Counted from the first letter of the stretch, positions 53,734 through 62,848 are shown. The stretch is DNA of 64,000 bases from G965220205 sp965220205 (GCA_965220205.1 OZ244812.1:806001-870000), one strand, 5' to 3'. Made by a program: numbers and translations. Notes: generated by a model from the letters alone, not told the origin.

Positions 53734-54926
53734 GGAACCTCTGAACAACTCACAGTCGGCCGAGTGGTGTTGGTGGGGGGCTCTTCAGCGATTCGCAGCC
53801 CTCTGCTGGTGCCGTGAACGGGGCTGTTGGGGGTCTTCTACCGACCCTGCTGGGGCGGATTCCCTGCTCCCAACCCCGATCTGAACCCACTGCGCCTCCG
53901 TCATGCCGCCAAGCACCGCTGGGCTCTCATCAGGTTCGCCAGCCCCAGCAGCACCATCAGCCGTTGCGTGTTCTTGGCCAGCCCCCGGTAGCGGACCTTG
54001 GCGTAGCCAAAGTGCCGTTTGACGTACAGGAACGGATGCTCCACCTTCGCCCGGACCGACGCCTTGCCCTTCTCCGCCAACGCCTCAGGGCTTCCCGGCT
54101 CCAACTGCCGACGTTGGCCCGGTCGCATCGCCACCTGCCACTCCACCTCCAGCCCCCGATGCTCCGCCCGCTTCTGGACTCCCTGATACCCGGCATCGCC
54201 CCACACCTGCGACTCGCCGCCGTGCAGCAACCGGTGCGCTTCCGTCACGTCGTTCACATTGGCCGGCGTCGTCGCGACGCTGTGCACCACCCCCGTCTCC
54301 GCGTCCACCCCGATGTGCACCTTCATCCCGAAATGCCACCTGTTCCCCTTCTTCACTTGGTGCATCTCCGGGTCTCGCGCACCCGCTCGATTCTTCGTCG
54401 ACGACGGCGCCTCGATGATGCTCGCGTCCATGATCGTCCCTTCCTGGAGCAGGAGTCCCTGGGACGCCAGATGCCCTTTGATCTCCGCGAACAGTCCCTC
54501 CCCCAGTTCGTGCTCCTCCAACAGATGACGGAAGTTCAGGATGGTGGTCTCGTCCGGCAGCGGCTCCGACAGCTTCAAGCCCACGAACCGCCGCACCGAC
54601 TCCACGTCGTACAGCAGGTCCTCCATGCCGGGGTCGCTGAGGTTGTAGAACAGCTGCACGCAGTGAATCCGCAGCATCGCCGACAGGGCATACGGATGGC
54701 GTCCCCGGCCCGCCGTGGGGTAGAAGGGACGGATGCGCCCTTCCAGCCGTTCCCAGGGGATCAGCCCGCCCATGCGTTCGAGAAATCGCTCCCTGCGGGT
54801 CTTGCGCTTCTTGCTCTCGTAGTCCACGTCTGCAAAGGTCGGTTGGTCCATCATCGCTTCACTCCCTGGCGCCACTGGGTGACTGCCAGGATACTGCCTC
54901 AACCTATAGACTTGTTCAGAGATTCC
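53734..54926 (-). mobile_element. IS5-type insertion sequence, copy 3 (1193 bp)
   Basis: Same ends and length as copies 1 and 2, in the opposite orientation. It is flanked by CTAG at 53730-53733 and 54927-54930. It lies inside a Leu codon (CTA) of the CitE-like gene. One visible difference from copies 1 and 2 is a Gly-to-Asp change in a shadow frame near 54125. Confidence 0.96.
53901..54854 (-). CDS. IS5-family transposase, copy 3
   Basis: A 317-residue intact DDE transposase, apparently identical in protein sequence to copies 1 and 2. It reads leftward, against the interrupted lyase gene. The strand opposite the transposase has a long open frame in every copy, and here it runs on in frame into the 3' part of the lyase gene. 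Confidence 0.95.
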   Translation of the reverse strand: MMDQPTFADVDYESKKRKTRRERFLERMGGLIPWERLEGRIRPFYPTAGRGRHPYALSAMLRIHCVQLFYNLSDPGMEDLLYDVESVRRFVGLKLSEPLPDETTILNFRHLLEEHELGEGLFAEIKGHLASQGLLLQEGTIMDASIIEAPSSTKNRAGARDPEMHQVKKGNRWHFGMKVHIGVDAETGVVHSVATTPANVNDVTEAHRLLHGGESQVWGDAGYQGVQKRAEHRGLEVEWQVAMRPGQRRQLEPGSPEALAEKGKASVRAKVEHPFLYVKRHFGYAKVRYRGLAKNTQRLMVLLGLANLMRAQRCLAA

Positions 54927-55563
54927 CTAGGGCTCCTGAACGCCTACGCAATCGCCGCAAGCTCGCCCCGGGCCATCGCAGTCTCATTCGGCGGAGAGGA
55001 CTTCTCCCGCGAACTCGGTCTACCTCTGGTCAGGACGGGCGAGGCGAAAGAGCTGATCGCGGCGCGGTCGAATTTGGCCATAGCCGCGGCGGCTGCGGGC
55101 GTGCAGTCCATCGACGTCATCTGGACGGCGCTCGACGACCTCGAAGGGCTCGAGGCGGAGGCGGGACAGGCGCGCAGGCTCGGGTTCACGGGCAAAGCGG
55201 CGATCCACCCCGACCAACTGGCTCCGATCAACCAGGCGTTCAGTCCAACGCCCGACGAAGTGGCCTACGCCGTCCGGGTCATCTCGGCCTACGACGCGGC
55301 GGTCGCCGACGGCACGGGCGCGATCAACTACGAGGGCGCATTCCTGGAAGAGCCAATCATCGCACGGGCGCGGCGGATTCTCGATCTGGCGCCGGTCTAC
55401 GACACGCCCCCGACTCTGTAGGGGCGTCACTGTCCCCGCGCTGCGCCCCCATGCGCTGCTATGATGGGCGCGCCCCCCGGCTGAGCCCTTGGGCCTCCTC
55501 GCGTCAGCGCGGCGGCCGCTTCGGAAGGACGACACCGGACGCTGTCCCGAGTGGTGAGAGCGT

Positions 55564-56808
55564 ATGCGCCTTCTGTGGCGACGAGCGATGGCGACGGAGC
55601 TGGTCAGCCGTGGGGGGCTCCCGCTGTTCGCTGCGTTCCTCGTCTGGGGCGCGGGAAGCGGCGCGCAGACGATCGGCCGGCCGCTGATGGCCTACGAGTT
55701 CAGCGGGTCGGTCTTCCTCGTCACCCTGCTCATAGCGTCGCTCTCCCTTTCTCGAATCATCGCCGGGCCGACCACCGGCTTCATCGTCGATCGCATCGGA
55801 CGCAGGCCACTGGCCGCGATCGGCTGCTTGATACGGGCCGCCGCCTCGGTGGGCGACGTGTTCGCGCAGAACTACTTCCAGTTCTTCGCACTCGAGTTCG
55901 TCGGCGCTATCGGCCTCACGATGTTCAACACCACGTCCATGGTCATGGTCGCCGACTTGAGCGAGCCGGAGTACCGTGGCCGGGCGGTCGCCCTCCGCAC
56001 CACGGCGCTCAAGATCGGACAAGTGGTGGGGCCCCTGCTGTTCGCGGCCATCGCGTTCGGGTTCGACCTGCGCTACGTCTTCCTCATCAACGCTGCGGCG
56101 AAGCTCATCGTGGCAATCATCATCATCAAGATGATGGTCGAGACGCGGCCGGAGCCCGAGCTGCCGGAGCGCGGGAGGGAGCAGCCAATCGCGCGCATCG
56201 GGAACGGCCGCATGGTCCTCAAGGTACTGACGACCCCGGGTTTCGCGGTGCTCGCGCTCACGACGTTCGGCATACATCTGATGACACAAGGCGTGTTCCA
56301 GTCGCTGTTCCCCCTGCAATCGAAGGCGGAAGCGGGACTGACCGACGGCCACGTGGGTACGCTGATCAGCATCGCCGCCGTGGTGACGCTCGTGTTCGCC
56401 TTCCCCAACGGCATGCTCGTCGACCGCTTCGGGAGGAAATCGTCGCTGGTGCCCGGGCTTCTCCTTCTGGGGGCCACCGCCGTGCTCTTATCGATGAGCC
56501 GCGACTATACGGGGGCGCTCATCGCCGCCGTCGTCTACGGTCTAGGACAGACGATGACGACGGGCGCCGCACAGACCTACGTGATGGACTTGGCGCCGGA
56601 GGACCGCCGCGGCGCGTTCATCGGCGTCTGGTCGGTCTCCCAGAACCTGGGATCGTTCGCGGGCCCGCTGGCGGCCGGCGCCATCGTCGACGCTTGGGGG
56701 TTCGGCGCCGCGTTTCTCACGACGGCTGCCTGGCTGGCCGGCAGCGCTGTCATCATGGCCGTGTTCGGGCCGGAGACGCGCTACCGAGGTCCGACGAGGC
56801 CGGGGTGA
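55564..56808 (+). CDS. MFS transporter
   Basis: A 414-residue membrane protein with about twelve segments. It has the MFS loop GFIVDRIGRRPLAAIGCL between segments 2 and 3 and GMLVDRFGRKSSLVPG in the second half, as is usual. A cytoplasmic middle loop (about 195-220) separates the halves. It follows the CitE-like gene by 142 bp on the same strand and may import an aromatic acid or export a product. The substrate cannot be read from sequence. Confidence 0.88.
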   Translation: MRLLWRRAMATELVSRGGLPLFAAFLVWGAGSGAQTIGRPLMAYEFSGSVFLVTLLIASLSLSRIIAGPTTGFIVDRIGRRPLAAIGCLIRAAASVGDVFAQNYFQFFALEFVGAIGLTMFNTTSMVMVADLSEPEYRGRAVALRTTALKIGQVVGPLLFAAIAFGFDLRYVFLINAAAKLIVAIIIIKMMVETRPEPELPERGREQPIARIGNGRMVLKVLTTPGFAVLALTTFGIHLMTQGVFQSLFPLQSKAEAGLTDGHVGTLISIAAVVTLVFAFPNGMLVDRFGRKSSLVPGLLLLGATAVLLSMSRDYTGALIAAVVYGLGQTMTTGAAQTYVMDLAPEDRRGAFIGVWSVSQNLGSFAGPLAAGAIVDAWGFGAAFLTTAAWLAGSAVIMAVFGPETRYRGPTRPG

Positions 56809-56841
56809 GCTGGGGGGACAGCGTACGGCTCGCGAACGAGG

Positions 56842-58056
56842 CTAGGAGTCGAGGAACGGCGTCTGGTGGGAGAGGACGACCTCCCGCCGTTGCTCGCTCG
56901 ATTCCTCGATGGCCATGATGAGTTCGAGCGTCGCCTTGCTCCACGGGCCATCCGCGTGGAGCGGCCGGCCCTCGACGATAGCGTCGTAGAAGTCGTCGAT
57001 GCGGCGGTTCCTGCCGTCCATATCGGAGTGGGGAACGGGAATCTCGGTACGACCGTCGTTCCCGTAAACCGTGAGCCCCGTCCCGGACATCCGCACGTCG
57101 GCGTAGTCGAAGCTCGCGACCAGCGGGCCGCCGAGGACCCAGCCCCCGCCCTGCCGTCCGCTTCTGCCGAAGGAGCGGTCGACGGCGCGAATCCCGCCGT
57201 AGCGCTCCGCCTTCGCCTCGCCGTTCTCCCACGCCTCGTCCGCGCCATGGGCGAGACGCTCCTGGCGGGCCGCCGCGTAGAGGACTCCTTCACCCGACCC
57301 GAACACGAACTCGCTCGATTGGAAGTGGTCGTAGCCGTTGTTCACGGCGGTGACGACCGTGCCGTCCTCGAAATCGATGTACGCCACGTAAGCTCCGGAC
57401 ACCCGCCGTTCCGCGTCCCACATGCCAACGTATCCTCGGACGCTCCGGACGAGGCCTCCCGCGATGGTCCTCAGCAGGTCGAGCTGGTGGGGGCCGTCGC
57501 GCCACAGCAGGCCGCTGCCGGCCTCCGGCGTCAGCTCGCCGCTCGAGCGGGGGCGGTACAGCCAGTCGTGGTAGCGCCAGTGATGGACCATGCGCAGCTT
57601 CCCGAACTCCCCGCCGACAACGACCTCGCGGAGCTTCTGGGCCAGGGGCTCGAAGCTGATGGGCACATTGACGCCGAGGAGGACGCCGTAGCGCGCCGAG
57701 TCCGCGATGATCGCGTCGGCGTCTTCGAGACTGAGGGCCAACGGCTTCTCGGTGAGCACGTGCTTCCCGTTGGACATCGCGGCGCGCGCGTGCTCGACGT
57801 GCCAGTGCGTGGGCGTGGAGATGTAGACGAGGTCCACCTCGCCTTGCGTACAGAGGTCGTCCGCGCTGTTGAACAGGGCCGTGTCCGGGAAGTCGGCGTG
57901 GAAGCGAGCGAGGATCTCGGGGTCGATGTCCACCACCGCCGTTACCTGGAAACGCGGGGCCTTGGTGAACTTGGCGAGCATGCCGACGGCCGCGCCGCCG
58001 AGACCGATGACGCCAACCCGAATGACCCGTTCGTTCCGCTGTTGCCCGGTCGACAA
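56842..58056 (-). CDS. Gfo/Idh/MocA-family dehydrogenase, possibly a dihydrodiol dehydrogenase
   Basis: A 404-residue protein with the N-terminal Rossmann motif VGVIGLGGAAVGML (about 13-26), VYISTPTHWHVEHARAAM and the catalytic EKPLALS (about 104-110). The C-terminal domain has YRPRSSGELTPEAG and WRDGPHQLDLLRTIAGG, with His as the likely acid/base. Phthalate 4,5-cis-dihydrodiol dehydrogenase (Pht4) belongs to this family and shares the YRPR and HQ-D blocks as I recall them. Sugar dehydrogenases of the family remain possible. A Rieske oxygenase gene lies upstream on the same strand. Confidence 0.8.
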   Translation of the reverse strand: MSTGQQRNERVIRVGVIGLGGAAVGMLAKFTKAPRFQVTAVVDIDPEILARFHADFPDTALFNSADDLCTQGEVDLVYISTPTHWHVEHARAAMSNGKHVLTEKPLALSLEDADAIIADSARYGVLLGVNVPISFEPLAQKLREVVVGGEFGKLRMVHHWRYHDWLYRPRSSGELTPEAGSGLLWRDGPHQLDLLRTIAGGLVRSVRGYVGMWDAERRVSGAYVAYIDFEDGTVVTAVNNGYDHFQSSEFVFGSGEGVLYAAARQERLAHGADEAWENGEAKAERYGGIRAVDRSFGRSGRQGGGWVLGGPLVASFDYADVRMSGTGLTVYGNDGRTEIPVPHSDMDGRNRRIDDFYDAIVEGRPLHADGPWSKATLELIMAIEESSEQRREVVLSHQTPFLDS

Positions 58057-58078
58057 GGGACTACCTCCCGCTCACGTC

Positions 58079-58115
58079 TGTCCGCAATCCTCCGCCTCGG
58101 GGCGAGGAGGCCGGA
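58079..58115. repeat. GC-rich intergenic palindrome, diverged copy
   Basis: gcaatcctccgcctcgg followed by ggcgaggaggccggac. A second, better copy starts 30 bp further on. Confidence 0.55.
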
Positions 58116-58144
58116 CAACTTAGGGAGGAAGGCTGGCTCCCCCC

Positions 58145-58178
58145 TCCTCAATCCTCCCCCGTGGGGGAGGAGGCCGGA
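58145..58178. repeat. GC-rich intergenic palindrome (CCTCAATCCTCCCCC family)
   Basis: ctcaatcctcccccgtg followed by ggggaggaggccggaag. It lies 13 bp after the stop codon of the Rieske gene 58192-59574. Confidence 0.7.
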
Positions 58179-58191
58179 AGCTCGTTGGTCC

Positions 58192-59574
58192 CTACCCCGG
58201 CGACGCGGCGACGATGTCGCGCGCCGGTTGCGGCATCGCCGCCGGCAGGGGCTTGCCGCCTACGGCTGCGTGCTGCAACTCGACGGTGTCGTACTTTCCG
58301 CGCACGCCGATCGTTGTCAGGTCCTGCCGCGCGTACCGCCATTCCGGGCGGGCCGCGCTCGGGGCCTGGCCGTCGCAGGGCAATACGATGCGCCGGTTCT
58401 GCTCAGGGTCGCGGAAGACGTTCATAGGATCGCCGCCGTCCTCGACGATTCTCATCTGCTCGCCGAGGAGACGTCGGTACATCAGGATGCCGACGTCCGT
58501 TTGCCCGAGCCGCTCGAGCCATCGCTCCATCAGCGGCCCCTGCGACGTCCACGCGAAGTTGTCCTGTCCGCTGGCGTCGTCCAAGAGCTCCCAGATGGGC
58601 AGGCCGTCCGCGTCCACGCCCGGCAGCGGGACCTTGAAGACGGGGATGTCCTCCGGCGCCTGGTCGGTGTTCTCTCCGGGGAGCGGGTCGTGCTCGTTGT
58701 AGTAGAGGTAGTAGGTGTGGGTGTCGTCCATGGGCACGCGGATCTGGAAGCCGCGCCCCCGGGAGCCGTGCTCGAGGTTCGGGATGACGACGGGGTGGCC
58801 AACCGTCCAGCCGGGCGACGTGGCCTCGTCCTCGTCCTCCATGAGCCGGTGCTTGAGGACGCCGTGCTCGAACTGGGTGAAGCCGACCTTGACGTGGTGG
58901 GTAACCTTGGCGCCGCGCCGCCAGTGCCGTCCGGCGTTCGGGCCCGGGGTGAACTGACGCTGCCCGAGCCGGCCGCGGTCCGCGAGCACGCCCATGCGCT
59001 CGAGGATGTAGTTGTTGAAGTAGCCGTGGAGGTACTCGTTGTGCACCGGGTCCATGGAGTTCTCCATGATCTGGAGCCAGTTGCACGAGATGACCAGCCA
59101 GCCGATGGAGCGGACCATCCCCTCGCGGACGAAGGGCTCCCACCTCGGGAGCAGAGGCGCGGGCGAAGGGCCGAGGTAGGCGAAAACGAGGCCGCCGAGC
59201 TGCTCGACCGGGTAGGCCTTGAGCCGGACGCGGCTGGGGAAGGTGGAGTCGGGAGTCTCGGCCGGCATCTCAAGGCACTGGCCGGTCTCGTCGTAGAGCC
59301 ATCCGTGGTAGGGGCACCGCAGCCCGCGCTCCTCGGGGATGCCGAACAGCATGTTGACCCTGCGGTGGGCGCACGCGGCCTCGATGAGGCCGAGGCGGCC
59401 GCCCTCGTCCTTGTAGAGGACGAGGTCCTCGCCCAGTACGCGGACGGCCTTTGTGGGGTTCTGCTTCAATTCGCCGGCGGCGGCTATCGGGTGCCAGTAG
59501 CGGCGCATCAGCTCGCCCATGGGAGTCCCCGCGCCGACTCTCGTGAACATGTCGTTCTGCTCTTGCGTCAGCAT
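58192..59574 (-). CDS. Rieske aromatic ring-hydroxylating oxygenase, large subunit (paralog 2)
   Basis: A 460-residue oxygenase started at the ATG at 59574, with AGGAGG upstream. Rieske ligands are CAH (68-70) and CPYH (87-90), and the iron motif is DPVHNEYLH. The start RVGAGTPMGELMRRYWHPI is shared with the other two Rieske proteins here, so the three are paralogs of the phthalate/vanillate-type group. It is upstream of the Gfo/Idh/MocA gene, giving a possible oxygenase-dihydrodiol dehydrogenase pair. No reductase is seen. Confidence 0.9.
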   Translation of the reverse strand: MLTQEQNDMFTRVGAGTPMGELMRRYWHPIAAAGELKQNPTKAVRVLGEDLVLYKDEGGRLGLIEAACAHRRVNMLFGIPEERGLRCPYHGWLYDETGQCLEMPAETPDSTFPSRVRLKAYPVEQLGGLVFAYLGPSPAPLLPRWEPFVREGMVRSIGWLVISCNWLQIMENSMDPVHNEYLHGYFNNYILERMGVLADRGRLGQRQFTPGPNAGRHWRRGAKVTHHVKVGFTQFEHGVLKHRLMEDEDEATSPGWTVGHPVVIPNLEHGSRGRGFQIRVPMDDTHTYYLYYNEHDPLPGENTDQAPEDIPVFKVPLPGVDADGLPIWELLDDASGQDNFAWTSQGPLMERWLERLGQTDVGILMYRRLLGEQMRIVEDGGDPMNVFRDPEQNRRIVLPCDGQAPSAARPEWRYARQDLTTIGVRGKYDTVELQHAAVGGKPLPAAMPQPARDIVAASPG

Positions 59575-60352
59575 CGCTTTCCTCCTAGGTCCGGGTAGGC
59601 CAGCAGGCACACTATACGCGCCGGCGGCCCGGGGCACCCACAAAGAGGGTTCTCCCCATCCTAACCTTCCCCTCTTGTGGCGGGGGAGATTTAGAGAGGG
59701 GGCCCGCTCGCCCGCCAACTTTCGTCGGTTGTGGTGTGGGGCGTCAGCCCCCCCCAATCCGTCATTCTCGTGCTCGACACGGGAATCCACGTCCCCTCGC
59801 GGAGAGACCTCTCACCACGCCCCTCGCCCCTGGCCGCGACATCCGCTCCTATCCCCAACGCCCTCTACCCCCTACCATGCCTGTTGAAGGCCTCCGAAAC
59901 CACCCGCCGCTAGCGCGCCGGGCCTCCGGCCCGATTTACGAGTAAATGTCGCAAAATGTCGCAGAATGTCGCACTATTTCAATGCCTCACTCGTAAATTG
60001 CTCGGTTTACGAGTTAAAAACCTCACGTTTTTGGCCAAAAACCGATCATTTTCGCCCATTTCCGTTCATTTCGGCGTTCGCGAGTCGTCTGGGCGGCAAC
60101 AGACCGGCAGAGAGTTGATCGTCGGGGGCGGTGTGGGCGTCAGCCCAACGTGAGGGATTCCCGCGAAGGCGGGAATCTAGGGCGCGCAGGAGTGCAGGCA
60201 GGGCTGGCGGCAAGAGGAACTCCCCCATAAGCGGCAGTTGCGCAAAGGTCTCCGTGTGGGGGAAGGGACTTCAGCAGGGGCATGGAACCCCAATGGCGCT
60301 GCGGAAGGGGTAAGCTGCGGCCAGCAAGAGAAACGGAAGCGGAGGGTGGCCA
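59575..60352. other. gene-free interval with repeat element C and short palindromes
   Basis: I see no gene. The interval has a diverged ccttcccctcttgtggcggg palindrome (about 59664-59690), a gtcattctcgtgctcgacac / ggaatccac repeat (59761-59791), copy C of the triple-decamer element (59898-60077), a gggattcccgcgaaggcggg hairpin (60153-60178) and a cagttgcgcaaaggtctccg fragment (about 60234-60255) shared with the GGAGTGCAGAGGGC repeats. Confidence 0.7.
59898..60077 (+). repeat. triple-decamer intergenic element, copy C
   Basis: The best preserved copy. It reads ggcccgatttacgagt, then three 10-bp units aaatgtcgca, aaatgtcgca, gaatgtcgca (59944-59973). A spacer follows, then inverted arms actcgtaaat (59990-59999) and gtttacgagt (60005-60014), then cctcacgttttt and a cccatttccgttcattt tail (60055-60071). 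Copy B matches it in reverse. Confidence 0.8.
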
Positions 60353-61165
60353 ATGAGTGTGGAAGGAAAGGTAGTAGTCATAACAGGCGGCGCGAAGGGG
60401 ATCGGCCGGTGGGTGGCAGGGACGTTTGCCCGGGAAGGCGCGCGGCTCGCCATCGCCGACGTCTCGCCGATGGAGAACGTCGTGGCCGAGGTCCAGGCGC
60501 TCGGCGCGGAGGTGCTCCCCGTCCGGACCGACGTATGCAACGAGAACGACGTGCGTTCGCTCATGGACCAGGTCTATCGGCGCTACGGACGCATCGACGT
60601 CCTGATCAACGACGCGGCGATTGTGACCCATTTCCACGAGGGGTCGCCCCGCTGGCCCCGCATCAGGGACATGGAGCTGGGCTTCTTCGAGCGGATCATG
60701 CGCACGAACCTCGGCGGCACGTTCCTCTGCACCAAGCACGTGATCCCGTACATGGAGTCGCTCAACGCGGGGCACATCATCCAGTTCGGCCAGGGGACGC
60801 TGCGGGTGGAGCATACGAACAACCCGAACATCGGCACATGCGTCTACGGGGTGTCGAAGGTCGCCATCCGCGCGTTCGCTCGGTTCGTGGCGGAGGAGGA
60901 GCAGGCCTTCAACATCTGCGTCATGAGCATGGGGCCGGGGACCGGAGCGACGTCGACTCGCCCCCGGGAGCCCGTGCCCGGCCTCCCCGGCGGCGGCGGC
61001 GGAATCGTGACGGAAGATAGCCCGCAGTGGGCCCGTGCGAACCCCAACACGACTCAGGTGGAGTCGGTCGACAACCGCTACGTAATCGCGGCCGAGGCGC
61101 CCATGGAGTTCTCCGGGCATCAGGTCACCGTGCGCGACGGAGTCCTCGCCATCGTGCAGGACTAG
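60353..61165 (+). CDS. SDR-family oxidoreductase
   Basis: A 270-residue short-chain dehydrogenase. The cofactor motif TGGAKGIG is at 11-18, a NDAA block (NNAG-like) at about 83-86, and catalytic YGVSK at about 164-168 is intact. The Ser position reads FGQGTLRVE, so the usual Ser is not obvious. After the YxxxK helix the MGPGTGATSTRPREP loop is longer than in classical members. It is isolated between repeats. Its TAG stop belongs to a CTAG followed by an IS5-type end sequence. Confidence 0.85.
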   Translation: MSVEGKVVVITGGAKGIGRWVAGTFAREGARLAIADVSPMENVVAEVQALGAEVLPVRTDVCNENDVRSLMDQVYRRYGRIDVLINDAAIVTHFHEGSPRWPRIRDMELGFFERIMRTNLGGTFLCTKHVIPYMESLNAGHIIQFGQGTLRVEHTNNPNIGTCVYGVSKVAIRAFARFVAEEEQAFNICVMSMGPGTGATSTRPREPVPGLPGGGGGIVTEDSPQWARANPNTTQVESVDNRYVIAAEAPMEFSGHQVTVRDGVLAIVQD

Positions 61166-61190
61166 GGAATCTCTGAATAACTCCGTCCCA
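61166..61190. mobile_element. solo terminus of a CTAG-targeting element
   Basis: Directly after CTAG (61162-61165), ggaatctctgaataactccg matches the IS5-type end and the terminus at 31151-31173. Similarity to the latter continues for about 25 bp. No second end is visible before the Rieske gene. Confidence 0.6.
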
Positions 61191-61207
61191 ATCCGTTCGC
61201 TCTGAGC

Positions 61208-61325
61208 GGAGTGCAGAGGGCTTTGCCCTCTGCCGGGGGCGTGGGGGTGTCCCCCACACCCAAACGTATCGGGCGGGTGGGCGGGAAGAACACCGCTCGT
61301 CAAGCAGAGTTACGCAAAGGTCTCC
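61208..61325. repeat. GGAGTGCAGAGGGC repeat, copy 2
   Basis: It has the same order as copy 1 (stem, cccccacaccc stem, gggcgggaagaa tail) and extends further with a gcagagttacgcaaaggtct tail shared with copy 3. Confidence 0.75.
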
Positions 61326-61411
61326 GGGCGGCAGAAGACGCAAGCCCCGATCCGTTCGCGGAACCCTTCGATACGCTCAGCGCGAACGGACCGGGGCCGA
61401 GCCTCGAGTTG

Positions 61412-62572
61412 CTATCTGCGCGTTGACTGAAAGCCGAAGGCGCCCCACGCCGCCCGCTCGCGCTTCACCTCGACCCACGGCTCGTTCTTCGCCGGGTCGC
61501 GGATGACGCCCATCGGGTCCTCGCCGCGCTCGACCTTCTCGATGTTCTCGAGGATGAGCTTGTGATAGAGGATGATGCCTTTGTCGGACGTGGCCAGATG
61601 CTCGGCGGTGCGGTCGCTGATGGGGCCCTGCCCGATCCACGTCATCTCGTCCTGCGGCACGATCCCCGGCTCCTCGACGCGGCCCCACCTGTCGTAGTGG
61701 ACCTCGGTGCGGCGCACGGGGACAATCTCCTGCGGCTCCTCTTCCGGCTTCCGGGGACGGCCGCTGTAGTAGAGGTGCAGCGTGTTCGTGTCGTCGACGG
61801 GAATGCGAATCTGGTACCCGAACCGTTCGCCGGCGCCCACGACCAACGTGTTCGGGAAGAACGTCGGATGGCCCGTCGTCCAGTCGTCGGGAGGGTTCTC
61901 CCAGTCGTCCCCCTCAACGAAGCGGCGCTTGTAGATGCCGTACTCGAAGAGGTCGAACTCGAGCTTCAGGTGGCGCGCGGGGTTCAGCGCCCGCGGGAGG
62001 TCGTGCTTCTGGTTGTAGTAGTTCTGGTAGTGGCCGTGCAGGTGCTCGAAGTGGATCGGATCGTGGGAGTTGTCCATGCACTGGAGCCAATTGCAGGGCA
62101 GCGGCCTGAAATGAATCTCGCGGACCAGCTCAGGCCGGGCGAAGAGCTCCCAACGGGGCAGCAGCGGCGCAGGCGCAGGGCCCATGTACGCCCAGACCAA
62201 GCCGCCGAGCTCCTGCGTGGGGTAGGCCTTTACCTTGAGCGGCAGGCAGGCCGGCTCGAAGGGCATGTCCACGACCTTGCCCTCGACGTTGTAGGTCCAG
62301 CCGTGGTAGGCGCACCGCAGCCCGTTCTCCTGAGGGATGCCGTAGGCCAGGCTGATGGCGCGGTGCGCGCAGGCCTTGCCGATGAGGCCAATCTCGCCCT
62401 TGAGGCTCCGGAAGAGGGTCAGGTCCTCGCCAAGGATTCGCACGGGTTGGACGGGCTCCTTGAGCAGCTCCTCGACGGCGCCGACGGGCTGCCAGTAGCG
62501 GCGCATCATCTCGCCCATCGGCGTGCCTGGCCCCACCCTCGTCATGCGGTCGTTGGTCTCTTGGGTGATCAT
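61412..62572 (-). CDS. Rieske aromatic ring-hydroxylating oxygenase, large subunit (paralog 3)
   Basis: A 386-residue oxygenase, the shortest of the three. Rieske ligands are CAH (68-70) and CAYH (87-90). The iron motif is DPIHFEHLH. The start RVGPGTPMGEMMRRYWQPV shows common descent with the paralogs at 28611 and 58192. It lacks about 50 C-terminal residues present in paralog 1. The promoter would lie in the repeat-rich interval to the right. Confidence 0.9.
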   Translation of the reverse strand: MITQETNDRMTRVGPGTPMGEMMRRYWQPVGAVEELLKEPVQPVRILGEDLTLFRSLKGEIGLIGKACAHRAISLAYGIPQENGLRCAYHGWTYNVEGKVVDMPFEPACLPLKVKAYPTQELGGLVWAYMGPAPAPLLPRWELFARPELVREIHFRPLPCNWLQCMDNSHDPIHFEHLHGHYQNYYNQKHDLPRALNPARHLKLEFDLFEYGIYKRRFVEGDDWENPPDDWTTGHPTFFPNTLVVGAGERFGYQIRIPVDDTNTLHLYYSGRPRKPEEEPQEIVPVRRTEVHYDRWGRVEEPGIVPQDEMTWIGQGPISDRTAEHLATSDKGIILYHKLILENIEKVERGEDPMGVIRDPAKNEPWVEVKRERAAWGAFGFQSTRR

Positions 62573-62725
62573 CCATTGCCTCCCGTAATCCGCTCGACCT
62601 ATCGTTGTCCGATCCTCGTCGGGCTGATGCTACCACGTTTGCGCCGCCTCGACCCACGCCGCCGGCGGGCCCACGCGGGATACCTTTGCGTGACTCGCAT
62701 GGCCCCTCTCGTACTCGCCCAATGC

Positions 62726-62848
62726 GGAGTGCAGAGGGCTGAGCCCTCTGCCGGGGGCGTAGGGGCGTCCCCCACACCAACGTATCTGGTGGCTGGGCGG
62801 GAAGAACAGCACTCGTCGAGCAGAGTTGCGCAAAGGCCCCGCGCGTCC
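62726..62848. repeat. GGAGTGCAGAGGGC repeat, copy 3
   Basis: ggagtgcagagggctgagcc with ccctctgcc forms the first stem. The second stem and the gggcgggaagaacagc tail follow, then gcagagttgcgcaaaggcc as in copy 2. Confidence 0.75.

Larger units (their letters stand above)
53316..55421 (+). pseudogene. CitE/HpcH-type lyase gene split by an IS
   Basis: The 5' part (53316-53733) codes for residues such as RSWLYVPGQRERMV, VIYDLEDAVPIAEKQAARD and LLIESPL. The 3' part (54931-55421) gives LLNAYAIAASSPRAIAVSFG, GFTGKAAIHPDQLAPINQAF and the end DTPPTL. Removing the 1193-bp IS and one CTAG joins them exactly in frame to a 302-residue protein, the normal CitE size. The start overlaps the CoA-transferase stop by 7 bp. 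The insertion removes the C-terminal half of the barrel, so activity is lost unless the IS excises. Confidence 0.92.

Noticed and set aside
53814..55421. 535-codon frame across IS copy 3 and the lyase 3' half
   Set aside because: Its first 375 codons are the antisense of a transposase and repeat in the other two IS copies, so it is a by-product of the insertion and not a gene.
56866..59598. Very long rightward open frame (910 codons) opposite the Gfo/Idh/MocA and Rieske genes
   Set aside because: It lies antisense to two well-supported genes and has no recognisable motif. Such frames arise by chance at this GC content.
30008..60153. Conserved peptide (TRKL...LRVKNLTF-like) encoded in element copies B and C
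   Set aside because: Copies A and D do not keep the frame open, so the similarity follows from DNA conservation of the element.
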